A stretch of DNA of 64,000 bases from JBMOUD01 sp049319665 (GCF_049319665.1 NZ_JBMOUD010000007.1:124001-188000); one strand, 5' to 3'; counted from the first letter of the stretch, positions 27,401 through 36,879 are shown. Numbers and translations: made by a program. The notes: a model not told the origin generated them from the sequence alone.

Positions 27401-27939
27401 ACCTGGCACTGAGTCGATACACCTTCCCAGTAGAAACCGGTACGCATGATATCGTGACGGTCTACCACCTTCTGCACCGCATCCAGGTATTTATCAACCT
27501 TTTCACGGCTATCAAACGTCATCTGGCCGGTTTGCAGGTACGGGTCGCCCTTGCTTGCCAACATGTGGTGGAACAGGATGCCTTCCTGCAACGGCGCCAG
27601 GGAGTAGATATCCTGAATGTTGCTCACGCCGCCCTCAACATGGTCGACGACGTGATCGATATCTTTCTGGGTAAAGTCGATTAATGGCAACAGTTCCGGA
27701 GTAATCACCGTGGTCTCTGGCGTAATCTTGTTCGCTGGTACCACCACCTCAAAGGCGTTGGACAGACGCTTACCATTACGTAGAGCCGTTACCATGGTCA
27801 TTTTGTGCTCGCGAAGCGCACTCTTAATCTCGCTGGTTAGCGCGCCTTTGGCAGCCGTGATGACCAAATCATCGCCATCCAGCGAGATCGAGATTTTTGC
27901 TTCTTCTAGCGTAAGCAGTAATTGATCGAAATCGCTCAT
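24448..27939 (-). CDS. NRPS 2: docking-C-A(Ser)-T
   Basis: This 1163-residue single-module synthetase has a TubC-type docking domain (1-58), a C domain (about 62-520, HHLIDDI near 245), an A domain (about 540-1025) and a PCP (GGHSL, Ser near 1120). Pocket residues read by eye from FDVSVWEFF, TMHFVPSM, VCSGEAL and LYGPTEAAID give D-V-W-H-V-S-L-I-D-K, very close to the EntF serine code, so L-Ser is a confident prediction. It ends in RTIELDEMRL, nearly the same tail as NRPS 1. It lies 103 bases after NRPS 1 and overlaps NRPS 3 by four bases. All three C domains of this HHxxxDI type come from one subfamily. Confidence 0.95.
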   Translation of the reverse strand: MSDFDQLLLTLEEAKISISLDGDDLVITAAKGALTSEIKSALREHKMTMVTALRNGKRLSNAFEVVVPANKITPETTVITPELLPLIDFTQKDIDHVVDHVEGGVSNIQDIYSLAPLQEGILFHHMLASKGDPYLQTGQMTFDSREKVDKYLDAVQKVVDRHDIMRTGFYWEGVSTQCQVVQRQAKLHVQEVELDPANGPIAEQLAERFDPSHYSIDLSKPPLLHAFVAYDKSTERYEMFRVLHHLIDDITSVLILSAEIHTFLAGKGDTLPEAQPFRRLIAQVRLGKSPEEHERYFRSTLSDIDEPTAPYGLVNMLDDSEIIEVARKVPQRLNDGLRAHARRLGVSLGSICHLAWGQVLACISGQDSVVFGTILFGRMHAGEGADQIMGPFINTLPLRLDMHGASVEESVRATHKRLAELLSHEHASLALALRCSGISGSTPLFNTLFNYRHNRESETNSLDFAVPEADQWDGFEERTTYPITLSVDDYGTALGLNIQVVESLDPELLFAYTQHALENISKALDEAPQTPMQQINILPAAERNLLLNDWNNTDKVYPDVAYTHQMFEAQVKLTPSAIALRFGERELSYAELNALSNQLAHHLHQQGVKPDDRVAICLDRSIEMVVGLMGIIKAGGAYVPLDPDYPVDRLAYILEDSAPKLLLLDKRGREVTAELDTSKTVAFDLDVAALASSSLSTDSLSPAELGLTSRNLAYVIYTSGSTGKPKGVENEHIGLINRLQWMQDAYQLDSSDAVLQKTTFSFDVSVWEFFWPLSVGATLVVAPPGAHKDTQALAQVIQANNITTMHFVPSMLNLFLASDGVSACRSLRRIVCSGEALSSASVAACYKVLPDTAVHNLYGPTEAAIDVTSWTCPKDLPETAIVPIGRPIANLRIYLLDQHQRPVPLGVIGELYIGGVGVARGYLNRPDLTAERFLKDPFASKADGRMYRTGDIARYLPNGDIEYLGRNDNQVKIRGFRIELGEIDAELLKQPSVRDAVVVARDDAQGDLRLVAYVVLDAAAQAEGLSTSEHIAQWRSSLAAQLPEYMVPAAFVKLDELPLTANGKLDRKALPLPDDSSFFRRTYEAPEGDIEIAMAELWQELLGVERVGRHDNFFELGGHSLLAVQLMEHLRQRDLSTEIRALFESPTLAELSARTIELDEMRL

Positions 27940-28042
27940 TCTTTATTCTCCGTCATAATAACTTGTGTGTGATGGTGATTTACGTAATGCAATGCGGCGA
28001 AACGGGCACTTTCATGGTGCGAAAATGCCGGAAATAACGTCT

Positions 28043-31000
28043 TCACAGTCGAGTCTCCGTAAGCTCTATGGTTCTGGCTGCGAGATCTGCCAAAACAGGC
28101 GTATCGAAAAGGGTGCGTATTTCAATGCTTAGCCCTTTGCGACGCAGCTGTTCAATCAGACGTACGGCCAATAGCGAATATCCGCCGAGTTCAAAAAAGT
28201 GATCCTGACGTCCAACCTGCTCAATACCCAGCAACTCTTCCCAGATAGCAGCCATGGTAATTTCCATGTCTCCTTGTGGCGGGGTATAAGCGCGGCGAGT
28301 AAAGGACATCTCATCCGGTGTCACCAAGGCATTGCGGTCTATCTTGCCGTTAGGTGTCAGCGGTAAAGCGTCGAGTATCACGAAAGCTGCCGGGACCATA
28401 TAATCCGGCAACGCATCTTGCAGATGTGTACGCAGCGTCTTGCGACTAAAGCGGGCATGAACCAGCGTCTGCAGTTTTGCTAAGTGCTCCAGAGCCGATT
28501 GTGCGTTCTCAGGAACAATCCAATCGATCAGGCATGCCACTTCATTTACACCAACATCTTGCAGTTGTTCAGCGACTGACAATGCCGACTCTGGTGTACC
28601 GATAAAGGACAGCGAGCGGGTATAACGCTCGAAAGCGAATTCCAGCATGCTGCGTTTATCTTCACTACTTAACGTATCGAGGTTAATGCCCTGAGCCTTA
28701 AGCCAGCCGGAAAGCAAGCTAAGATGCTCTTCCAGATAATCAAGGAACGGCCCTTTAGCCTGTTGTAATACGTCGTCAAGATGCGCACCCACATAGGTAT
28801 GAATCATTACCGTCACTTTGCCGGTACGAGGGTCAAAACCTGCTTTCTCGCGCGCAGTACGGTAGAGCTGGATATTTTCTTCCAGGCCTTCCATGGTCTG
28901 CGTCAACATATGAGTCAGCACATTCGCGCCACTGCTGCCTGCGTATTCGAAGGTTTCCTTCGTGCCAGCGGCGGTGATCCAAATAGGCAGCTCTTTTTGT
29001 ATTGGCGCCGGGTAAACTTGCACAGAGATATCGTTGCCGCTGCTATCTTGGCGAGTCACACTGCCGCCCTGCCACAGCGTTTTCAGCTCTTCAATGCCTT
29101 TACGCATCACGTCACGGCGCTCGCAATAATTCTGCGGTGCCAGGACAAAGTCTTTCTCGTTCCAGCCGGAGGCAATACCGATACCGACGCGACCGTTCGA
29201 CAAGTTGTCGACCATCGCCCAGTTTTCGGCCACGGTGATTGGGTCATGCAATGGCAGTACCACGCTGCCAGAGCGCAGTTTGATATTGCTTGTTCTGGCT
29301 GCCAGTGAAGCGCTCAACAGTGCCGGGTTAGCGTACAGCCCGCCCACATTGTGGAAGTGACGTTCTGGCGTCCACACCGCAGCAAAGCCGTGTTTGTCAC
29401 CAAATTCCGCCGCCTCGGCGTAATCACGATATCCCTGTATGCCTTCGCCGTTAGCCCCAAAGAAGAACAGGCTGAAATCCAGGCTATCGGTCAACACCGC
29501 GTCGTCTGCTGGAATATCGTCACAAGCGGTATGCACCACATAAGCCACCAACTGCGGCTGTCCAGCCATATTGTCGCGAGCAACAACCACCGCTTCACGC
29601 ACCATGGAGTGGCTTAGCAGACGCGCTTCAATTTCGCCCAGTTCAATACGATGTCCACGCAGTTTCAACTGGTGGTCAGCACGTCCGAGGTATACCAAAC
29701 GCCCATCGGCCATAAACTGCGCGAAGTCGCCGGTACGATAAATACGTGCAGCAGGGTCGCTGGAGAACGGATCTGGTAAGAAACGCTCCGCGGTCAGTTC
29801 AGGGCGCTCGTGATAACCACGCGCCACGCCATCACCACCGATATACAGCTCGCCCATCGCGCCCATCGGCACCGGTTGCCCGTGGGTATCCAACAGATAA
29901 ACCTGGGTATTGGCTATCGGGTAACCAATCGCTTGGTTGTAGCGCGACACATCGTCAGCCCCCACGTGGTTGTAGGTTGACCACACGGTCGTTTCGGTCG
30001 GTCCGTAGAGATTCCACAGTGACTCACCGAATAGATGCAGACGCTGTGCCAGATCGCTTGGCAATGCTTCGCCACCACACAAGACTTTCAGCTGTGGATG
30101 CGGCGTTGTATCAGTATCCACCAGCGAACGCCAAGTGGTTGGCGTTGCCTGCATGATGGTGATATCCAGCGTGTTCAACAGATGCAGCAACGCATGAGGG
30201 TCCATCGCCTGATCGCGACTCGCCAACACAATAGAGGCACCGGTCATCAGCGGCAGATACAGTTCCAATCCGGCAATATCAAAGGAGATACTGGTTACGG
30301 AGAGCAACCTGTCTTTCGCCGTCAGATGGAACAGCGCCTGCATGCCGGTCAAGAAGTTGACCGCATGGCGATGTTCGACCATCACGCCTTTCGGATTACC
30401 GGTAGAACCCGAGGTATAAATCATATAAGCCAGATGGCTTGAGTTCAGCGTTGCCACATCAGGATTACTGCTGGACAAGGCTTCCCACTGCTGACCATCG
30501 CGATCGATATCAATCACGGTGACGTGTTGACTCTGCTCGGCACCAAAGATTTCGCGGCCACGGCCATCAACAATCAGCGCTTTCGGGCTAGCGTCTTCGA
30601 GAATATAAGCCAGTCGTGCAGACGGATATTCCGGGTCAAGTGGCACGTACGCGCCGCCAGCCTTCAACACCGCGAGCAAGGCAACCAGCATATCGTCGCT
30701 ACGGCCGGTACAGACCGCCACGCGCATATCCGGCGTCACACCCAAAGCAATCAGATGGTGCGCTAGGCGGTTAGCACGCTGATTTAGCTCGGCATAGCTG
30801 ACACGCACGTTAGCCATTTGCAGCGCCAACGCCTGTGGTTGCTGGGCAGCTTGCAGCTCAAAGAGTTGATGAATGGTTGCCGATACCGGGTAAGAGACTG
30901 CCGTCTCATTACAGGTTTTCAGCAGGTGCTCGCGCTCAAGCGCAGGCAGAATATTCAGCGCATACAGCGGCGTCTGTGCCGATGAAGAAAGTGCATCGGC

Positions 31001-34000
31001 CTCCAGCGCTTCCGCCAGGCTGATAAGGCTATGCTGGAAATAACCAAAGATGCGTTCAGAAGAGAGCGAATCGATAGTCTGCACGCCAATATCAAAACCG
31101 TTGCCAAAGTCATCGACCGAAGCGGTAATCGGATAGTTGGTGCGCTCTTCAAATCCGTGCCATACCACGCCATCAAATTCGATATCACCCAACACATCGA
31201 CATCGGTAGGACGATTATGGCGATAGTTGAATACTGAGCTGAACAGCGGCGTCGGGGCCACAATGCTGCTACCTTGTTGTGCCAGCGACAATGAGGTTTG
31301 CTCGTGTTTGATAAGGGTGGTCAACAGCTTATGCGTTTGGCGCACGGCATCAGCGGCATTCACGCTACCCACATCAAGACGCAATGGCAGCGTATTGATG
31401 CAAGGCCCCATGATTTTATCGCTGCCTTCACCCTGCATACGGCCAGACAACACGGTGCCCAGCACCACGGTATCGCGGCCGCTAGAAGCACCCAGCACAC
31501 GCGCCCAGCTCAGGTGGCACAGGCTACTCATGCTGACGCCAAGACGACGCGCCTGATAACGCAAACGTTGCGCCAGCGCAGCGTCAAGCGGGCGGCGGGT
31601 TTCGCTGATTTGCTGCCCTTCGAGATGTCCGCTCTTGATATTGAACGGCATCGTCGGCTCATCGATATCCCCCAGCATCTCGGCAAAAAATGCCAGTTGC
31701 TGTTGGGCATCATTGCGCAGATGCAACTGTGCAACATGCTGACGGAATGGCAAGGCAGGCGGTAAATTATCGCCCTCACCGGTCAGGAACGCTTGAATAT
31801 CAGAGAGCAAAATCTGCAATGAGGCAATGTCATCCACCAGATGATGGATATACATCAGCGCTTCCCAGCGGGCGTGCTCATCATCATAGGCCACGACCAT
31901 GCGCAGCAACGGTGGCTGTGACAAATCAATACGGTTGAATTGCGGGTCGAAACGCGCCTTCATCTGCTCAACGACAGCGCCGTCTTTAGCGTTAAAGGTC
32001 AGCTCAGCCACATGCAAACGGGCATCACGCAATACCACCTGCACCGACTTCTCTAACCCTTCCCAGATAAAGGCAGTCCGCAAGATATCGTGGCGATCGA
32101 CAACACGTTGGATAGCCGCAAGATAGTTATCCAGCGTCTGACGATGGGTAAAGGAAAGATGACCCAGCTGCAAGTACGGATCGCCCCGATCGTCAAGCAA
32201 GTGGTGGAACAGAATACCTTCCTGTAGCGGTGCCAACACATAGATATCTTGAATGTTGGCAATACCACCCGGCGCACGCGCGACGATAAGATCAATCTGC
32301 GGCTGCGACAGCTCAACCAATGGCAGCAATTCAGGCGTAATCGCCATAGTCGCTGGAGTAATCAAGTTTGTCGGGATAACTACCTTCGCCGACGCATCTT
32401 CTTCGAGTTGGATGTGAGCGGCCAGCTCAGCCAGTACCGGATGCGCGAACAGAGTTGGCACGTCGGTATACAGATTCTGCTCGCGCAGTTGCGCCAACAG
32501 CTGCATGGCCAGCAGTGAATGCCCGCCAAGCTCGAAGAAATTGTCCTGACGCCCAACCTGGTTGACACCGAGCAGGGTCTGCCACAGTTGTGCCAGCGTC
32601 GATTCTGTCCCAGCATGAGGCGCTTCATAATCACGCTGTGCGTAAGCGCTGTTATCTGGCAGCGGCAAGGCTTTGCGATCAATCTTACCGTTAGCCGTTA
32701 ATGGCAACGCAGCCATCACCACAAACGCGGCTGGGATCATGTATTCCGGCAGCTGTGTGGCCAAGACTTCACGCCACTGGGCAATGGATTCATTGCCATG
32801 GCCGGCTTCTGGTACCACATAAGCCACCAAGCGCGTTTCACCGCCGTCTGGTGAAATACCCACGACGGTCGCTTCTTTGATCTGTTCCAGCGCTGCGATA
32901 CGCGACTCGATTTCGCCCAGTTCAATACGGAAGCCACGCAGTTTGATCTGGTGGTCGCGACGGCCGAGGAACTCAATACGACCATCGTCTAACCAGCGGC
33001 CAATATCCCCAGTGCGATAAACTTTCGCACCAGCGACCCAAGGATCGGCGATAAACTGCTGCGCCGTCAGCTCAGGGCGATTGACATAACCGACCGCCAC
33101 ACCTTCGCCACCAATCCAGATTTCACCCGCCATACCCGGTGCACAGAGTTGGCCAAGCGTATCGACCACATACATACGGGTATTGGCAATCGGTCGGCCA
33201 ATGCTAAGACGGTTGTCTTTGCTCTGCTCAAAACCACGCATCCATGCCGATGACATGATGGTAGTTTCAGTCGGGCCGTAGCCATTGATATAGCGACAAC
33301 GCTCACTCCAACGCTCAATCAGCTCAAGTGTCGGTGCAGAACCTGCGGTCAGAATCGTCATGCCTTCTGGCACACGCGCTGGGTCCAAATGGGTCAGATA
33401 CGGAGGCGGGAAAGCAGAAAAACGAATATCGTTTTCAACCATATACTCCGTCAGCGCAGGCGGGTTCTGAATCAACGCATTCGACAGGAGGTGTAGTTCG
33501 CAACCGCGGGTCAAGGTGCCGAAGATTTCGCCCGCTGAAGCATCGAAGGTATAAGGCGCGAACTGGGTGATCGGCTGTCCAGCGCTGAAAATGCCGATGT
33601 GTTCACACCAGGCGCAGAAGTTGATCAGACTGCGATGCGCAATCTCCACACCTTTTGGCGTGCCTGTGGTGCCCGAGGTATAGATGATATAAGCAATAGT
33701 GCCTGAGTCGATAACGTCATCAACGCCGTCAACCGACGCGTTCTCTGAATAGTCATCAACGAACAGTAAGGTGCTGGTTTCGTCCTCGGCAAAACTGGCT
33801 TGCTGGGCGCGAGCGGTCAGCGTCCAACGCACTTGTGCATCGCTGATAATAAATGCGCGACGTTCTGCGGGTGCATCCAGACCAATCGGCACATAAGCGG
33901 CACCGAGTTTGATAATTCCCAGCATTGCGGCGATAAGGTCAGGCGTTTTATCCATGCTCAATGCAATGCGATCGCCCTTCTTCACCCCAACGCTACGCAG

Positions 34001-34930
34001 CCCGGCCGCAATCTGTCCGGCACGCTCAGCAAGCTGACGATAGCTTAAACGCACGTCATCAGCGACCAGCGCCATGGCGTCGTTTCTGGCAGCCACTTGC
34101 TCTTCGAATAATGCGTACAACGAGCGATCGAGCACCACGTCCAGTTCAGTGGCATTCCACTGATAGACAACGCGTTCAAGCTCTTGGCTGCTCAGCAGCG
34201 ACTGAGCAGCGATAGTACGTTCGCCGCCGAGTGCAAAACTGGCTAATAACAATTGCAGACGATCGAGGATGTTGTAGGCGTCCGCCTCACTCATCTCGCT
34301 ATCGTGATAGCGTAATTCCAGCGATAGCGCGTCTTCAGTGTGCAAAATAATATGTAACGGCGCCTGGGCTACAATGCTGGCATCAATAGCCGAGCGCGTG
34401 TTTTGCACGCTGACCAACGACTCAAACAGCGGTTGTCCCGCTTCAATTCCGGCATATTGCTGCAACACACCAGGCGTGACATCGGCATGCGCCTGATGCT
34501 GTTCTAGCACCAAGGCAATATCCTTAAACCAGTCGCCAATAGTGCGCTGTGCGTCAAGACGCCAGCGCAGTGGCAATGCGTTAACGCCACCGGCAACACC
34601 CGTAGAGAGCAGCTTGCCAAACAGCACGTCATCTTCGCCGCTGTACTTACTTAAGACTAAGATCCACGCTGCGGTAATCAGTACATCTAACTTAATAGAT
34701 TCACGCTGCGCCAGCGCCAACAGGGCGTTGTGCAACTCTGTCGCAATCGGAGACAGCAGAGTGCGACTCACATCGGCAGAAGAACCCGCTACCTTTTTGG
34801 CATCATCGCTATCGATGGCGCTAATAAGGTTGGCGTTGGTGGTTTTCTGCGCGCCGTTAAGATAGTGCTGCCAATAAGCCAGGGCAGTACCATCGCGCGA
34901 CAAGAGCATATTATCCTGCAAAGTAGTCAT
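28043..34930 (-). CDS. NRPS 1: half-C-A-T-C-A(Gly, with embedded luciferase-like monooxygenase)-T
   Basis: The 2295 residues comprise: the C-terminal lobe only of a condensation domain (about 1-255, from YWQHYLNGA, with no HHxxxD lobe); A1 (about 256-735); PCP1 (Ser near 807); C (about 880-1310, HHLVDDI near 1030); A2 (from about 1330); a luciferase-like flavin monooxygenase domain of about 340 residues inserted in A2 (about 1813-2155); the A10 end of A2 (LPLTPNGKIDRNAL); and PCP2 (GGYSL, near 2255). The A1 pocket D-A-G-A-L-A-G-I-M-K has no clear match and suggests a bulky side chain. The A2 pocket D-I-L-Q-L-G-L-V-W-K is nearly the known glycine code. Glycine A domains with such insertions hydroxylate the alpha carbon in MtaG/MelG-type systems. 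The inert half-C suggests an initiation module (inference). Confidence 0.95.
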   Translation of the reverse strand: MTTLQDNMLLSRDGTALAYWQHYLNGAQKTTNANLISAIDSDDAKKVAGSSADVSRTLLSPIATELHNALLALAQRESIKLDVLITAAWILVLSKYSGEDDVLFGKLLSTGVAGGVNALPLRWRLDAQRTIGDWFKDIALVLEQHQAHADVTPGVLQQYAGIEAGQPLFESLVSVQNTRSAIDASIVAQAPLHIILHTEDALSLELRYHDSEMSEADAYNILDRLQLLLASFALGGERTIAAQSLLSSQELERVVYQWNATELDVVLDRSLYALFEEQVAARNDAMALVADDVRLSYRQLAERAGQIAAGLRSVGVKKGDRIALSMDKTPDLIAAMLGIIKLGAAYVPIGLDAPAERRAFIISDAQVRWTLTARAQQASFAEDETSTLLFVDDYSENASVDGVDDVIDSGTIAYIIYTSGTTGTPKGVEIAHRSLINFCAWCEHIGIFSAGQPITQFAPYTFDASAGEIFGTLTRGCELHLLSNALIQNPPALTEYMVENDIRFSAFPPPYLTHLDPARVPEGMTILTAGSAPTLELIERWSERCRYINGYGPTETTIMSSAWMRGFEQSKDNRLSIGRPIANTRMYVVDTLGQLCAPGMAGEIWIGGEGVAVGYVNRPELTAQQFIADPWVAGAKVYRTGDIGRWLDDGRIEFLGRRDHQIKLRGFRIELGEIESRIAALEQIKEATVVGISPDGGETRLVAYVVPEAGHGNESIAQWREVLATQLPEYMIPAAFVVMAALPLTANGKIDRKALPLPDNSAYAQRDYEAPHAGTESTLAQLWQTLLGVNQVGRQDNFFELGGHSLLAMQLLAQLREQNLYTDVPTLFAHPVLAELAAHIQLEEDASAKVVIPTNLITPATMAITPELLPLVELSQPQIDLIVARAPGGIANIQDIYVLAPLQEGILFHHLLDDRGDPYLQLGHLSFTHRQTLDNYLAAIQRVVDRHDILRTAFIWEGLEKSVQVVLRDARLHVAELTFNAKDGAVVEQMKARFDPQFNRIDLSQPPLLRMVVAYDDEHARWEALMYIHHLVDDIASLQILLSDIQAFLTGEGDNLPPALPFRQHVAQLHLRNDAQQQLAFFAEMLGDIDEPTMPFNIKSGHLEGQQISETRRPLDAALAQRLRYQARRLGVSMSSLCHLSWARVLGASSGRDTVVLGTVLSGRMQGEGSDKIMGPCINTLPLRLDVGSVNAADAVRQTHKLLTTLIKHEQTSLSLAQQGSSIVAPTPLFSSVFNYRHNRPTDVDVLGDIEFDGVVWHGFEERTNYPITASVDDFGNGFDIGVQTIDSLSSERIFGYFQHSLISLAEALEADALSSSAQTPLYALNILPALEREHLLKTCNETAVSYPVSATIHQLFELQAAQQPQALALQMANVRVSYAELNQRANRLAHHLIALGVTPDMRVAVCTGRSDDMLVALLAVLKAGGAYVPLDPEYPSARLAYILEDASPKALIVDGRGREIFGAEQSQHVTVIDIDRDGQQWEALSSSNPDVATLNSSHLAYMIYTSGSTGNPKGVMVEHRHAVNFLTGMQALFHLTAKDRLLSVTSISFDIAGLELYLPLMTGASIVLASRDQAMDPHALLHLLNTLDITIMQATPTTWRSLVDTDTTPHPQLKVLCGGEALPSDLAQRLHLFGESLWNLYGPTETTVWSTYNHVGADDVSRYNQAIGYPIANTQVYLLDTHGQPVPMGAMGELYIGGDGVARGYHERPELTAERFLPDPFSSDPAARIYRTGDFAQFMADGRLVYLGRADHQLKLRGHRIELGEIEARLLSHSMVREAVVVARDNMAGQPQLVAYVVHTACDDIPADDAVLTDSLDFSLFFFGANGEGIQGYRDYAEAAEFGDKHGFAAVWTPERHFHNVGGLYANPALLSASLAARTSNIKLRSGSVVLPLHDPITVAENWAMVDNLSNGRVGIGIASGWNEKDFVLAPQNYCERRDVMRKGIEELKTLWQGGSVTRQDSSGNDISVQVYPAPIQKELPIWITAAGTKETFEYAGSSGANVLTHMLTQTMEGLEENIQLYRTAREKAGFDPRTGKVTVMIHTYVGAHLDDVLQQAKGPFLDYLEEHLSLLSGWLKAQGINLDTLSSEDKRSMLEFAFERYTRSLSFIGTPESALSVAEQLQDVGVNEVACLIDWIVPENAQSALEHLAKLQTLVHARFSRKTLRTHLQDALPDYMVPAAFVILDALPLTPNGKIDRNALVTPDEMSFTRRAYTPPQGDMEITMAAIWEELLGIEQVGRQDHFFELGGYSLLAVRLIEQLRRKGLSIEIRTLFDTPVLADLAARTIELTETRL

Positions 34931-34933
34931 TGG

Positions 34934-36808
34934 TTATGCTCCCTCGGTGGCAACCTGCCCGGCATGCTTTTTAAGGGCATCGAGCAAAGTAGACACGCTT
35001 TCAACATTTCTGCCGAACTGATTGATGATCGCGCCGTGTTGCAGACGCTGGCCGAAACCGTACTTGAGGAAGGTCGATAAGGTGCCGCTTGGGCTCAAAT
35101 CGACATAGAACGTATCGCGTTGCTCGGCCAATACCTGCATCACACCGAGGAAATCAACCGGTTCACGCACAACTTTCCAGAAATACTGGCTATCCCAGCG
35201 TTCAACCGGTGCACCCAACATAGAGGAATAAACCGTCAGCGTTGGCTGACGCTTAGGCAAGGTGTCGACCAAGGCGCGGAAATCATGCTCAATGGCATCG
35301 ACACCCGCCGAGTGGAAAGCTTGTTCCACTGGCAACATCATCGAGATAATGTCCTGCTGCGTCAGACGGACTTTCACTGCCGACAGATTCGCCAGCGAAC
35401 CGCTGACCACGAAATTGTTCTGGAAGTTAATGCTCGCCAGTTCCGTGCCTTGATAAAGCTCAGGATTAGCATGGAAGTGAGCCACCGAAGACAGCACACT
35501 CATCATGCCGCCGCCTTGGGTTTTATCACGCAGCAGTTGTGCCTGAGAGACTACGAGCTTCATGGCATCATCAAGAGTCAGAACGCCGGCAATCACCGCC
35601 GATACGCACTCGCCCAGGCTATAGCCGAGCAACGCATCAGGTTCAACACCTTCAGCCTTGAGTACGTGGGTCAGACTGACACCAATACTGAACAGCGCAG
35701 CATGGGACAAAATGACATCAGAAAGCGGTTGGCGACGGCGAGATTCGTCATACAAAGGTTGCAACAGGCTATTGCCTGTGTGCTGACGATACAGCGCATC
35801 GCATTGATCCATCTGGTTGCGGAACGCGCTATTACGCTGATAAAGCTCGCTGCCCATACCGTAATACTGAGCACCCTGCCCGCTGTACATAAACACGACG
35901 CGCGGTTTGGACGACGAGGCCACAACGGCTGCCTGCGCCGCAGTGGATGCCAACGCCATTGGCTGCGCTTTGATTTTGGTAAACAGACCGCTAAGCACTT
36001 TCCCCGGACCAATTTCCAGCTGTTCGACGTCACCCGCCGCCAGCAGGCGCGAGATACTTTCGTACCAGCGCACAGGTTGGCTTATCTGACGGGTTAACAG
36101 TTGCAGGTAATCGGACTCTGGGTAGTCTTGCGCCGTATAGTTAGAAATAACCCGCGCTTTGAGCGGGTTAAAGGTAAAGCGCTGCGCAAACTGGGAAAAC
36201 TGCGCTTCAATCTCACTCATGTAACGTGAATGAAAAGCAGCACTCACGTTCAGTTTGACGTAGCGCGCACCTGCATCAGTAAACAGTGATTCACAGGCAA
36301 CAATGTCATCATAAAGGCCTGAGATAACGGTTTGCGGTGCGCAGTTGATATTGGCGATATCAATACCGGTAAATGGCGACGAGGCGATAAGCTCTGCAAC
36401 ACGCGCATGATCAATATTCAAAATCGCCGCCATTGCCCCGCGCGGGGCTTTTGACATTAACGCACCGCGCTCTTTCACCAGCGCGACACCGGTAGCAAAA
36501 TCAAATGCACCGGCTGCAAACAACGCTGCAAACTCCCCCAGACTGTGGCCGGCATAGCAGTCAGGTGCCGCCACACCGTCTTCACGATTGGCGAGTAACC
36601 CAAGCGCTGAGACAACAAACAGTGCTGGCTGGGTGAATGCCGTCTCACCAAGGACACCTTGCGGATCCTCGAGGCACAGCTCACGAATCGAGAAGCCGAG
36701 CACATCGTCGGCCTCCTTTACGAGATGAGGAAAACGATCGAAGAGATCTTTTCCCATCCCTTTCTGCTGCGATCCCTGACCAGGAAATACCCAAATTGAA
36801 GAAGACAT
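34934..36808 (-). CDS. Tandem trans-acting acyltransferase AT-AT
   Basis: The 624-residue protein has two FabD-like domains. AT1 (about 1-285) has PGQGSQ, the nucleophile motif GHSLGE near residue 88 and AFHS near 192, as in malonyl-CoA:ACP transacylases. AT2 (about 300-615) has SGQGAQ, GYSLGE near 399 and AFHS. AT1 presumably loads malonyl units onto the PKS, none of whose modules has its own AT. The His-to-Tyr change before the serine in AT2 occurs in the editing (acyl hydrolase) class of trans-AT proteins, so AT2 may remove stalled chains (inference). It lies three bases upstream of NRPS 1 and downstream of the free ACP. Confidence 0.93.
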   Translation of the reverse strand: MSSSIWVFPGQGSQQKGMGKDLFDRFPHLVKEADDVLGFSIRELCLEDPQGVLGETAFTQPALFVVSALGLLANREDGVAAPDCYAGHSLGEFAALFAAGAFDFATGVALVKERGALMSKAPRGAMAAILNIDHARVAELIASSPFTGIDIANINCAPQTVISGLYDDIVACESLFTDAGARYVKLNVSAAFHSRYMSEIEAQFSQFAQRFTFNPLKARVISNYTAQDYPESDYLQLLTRQISQPVRWYESISRLLAAGDVEQLEIGPGKVLSGLFTKIKAQPMALASTAAQAAVVASSSKPRVVFMYSGQGAQYYGMGSELYQRNSAFRNQMDQCDALYRQHTGNSLLQPLYDESRRRQPLSDVILSHAALFSIGVSLTHVLKAEGVEPDALLGYSLGECVSAVIAGVLTLDDAMKLVVSQAQLLRDKTQGGGMMSVLSSVAHFHANPELYQGTELASINFQNNFVVSGSLANLSAVKVRLTQQDIISMMLPVEQAFHSAGVDAIEHDFRALVDTLPKRQPTLTVYSSMLGAPVERWDSQYFWKVVREPVDFLGVMQVLAEQRDTFYVDLSPSGTLSTFLKYGFGQRLQHGAIINQFGRNVESVSTLLDALKKHAGQVATEGA

Positions 36809-36879
36809 AAATCGCCTATTACTTTTTCAAAAGATAATCACTAAACGTTGCTTGCTTATCCCGCCAGCTATTCACGAAT

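Noticed and set aside
35120..36097. 325-residue plus-strand open frame
   Set aside because: Antisense shadow of the tandem acyltransferase gene. No recognisable domain.
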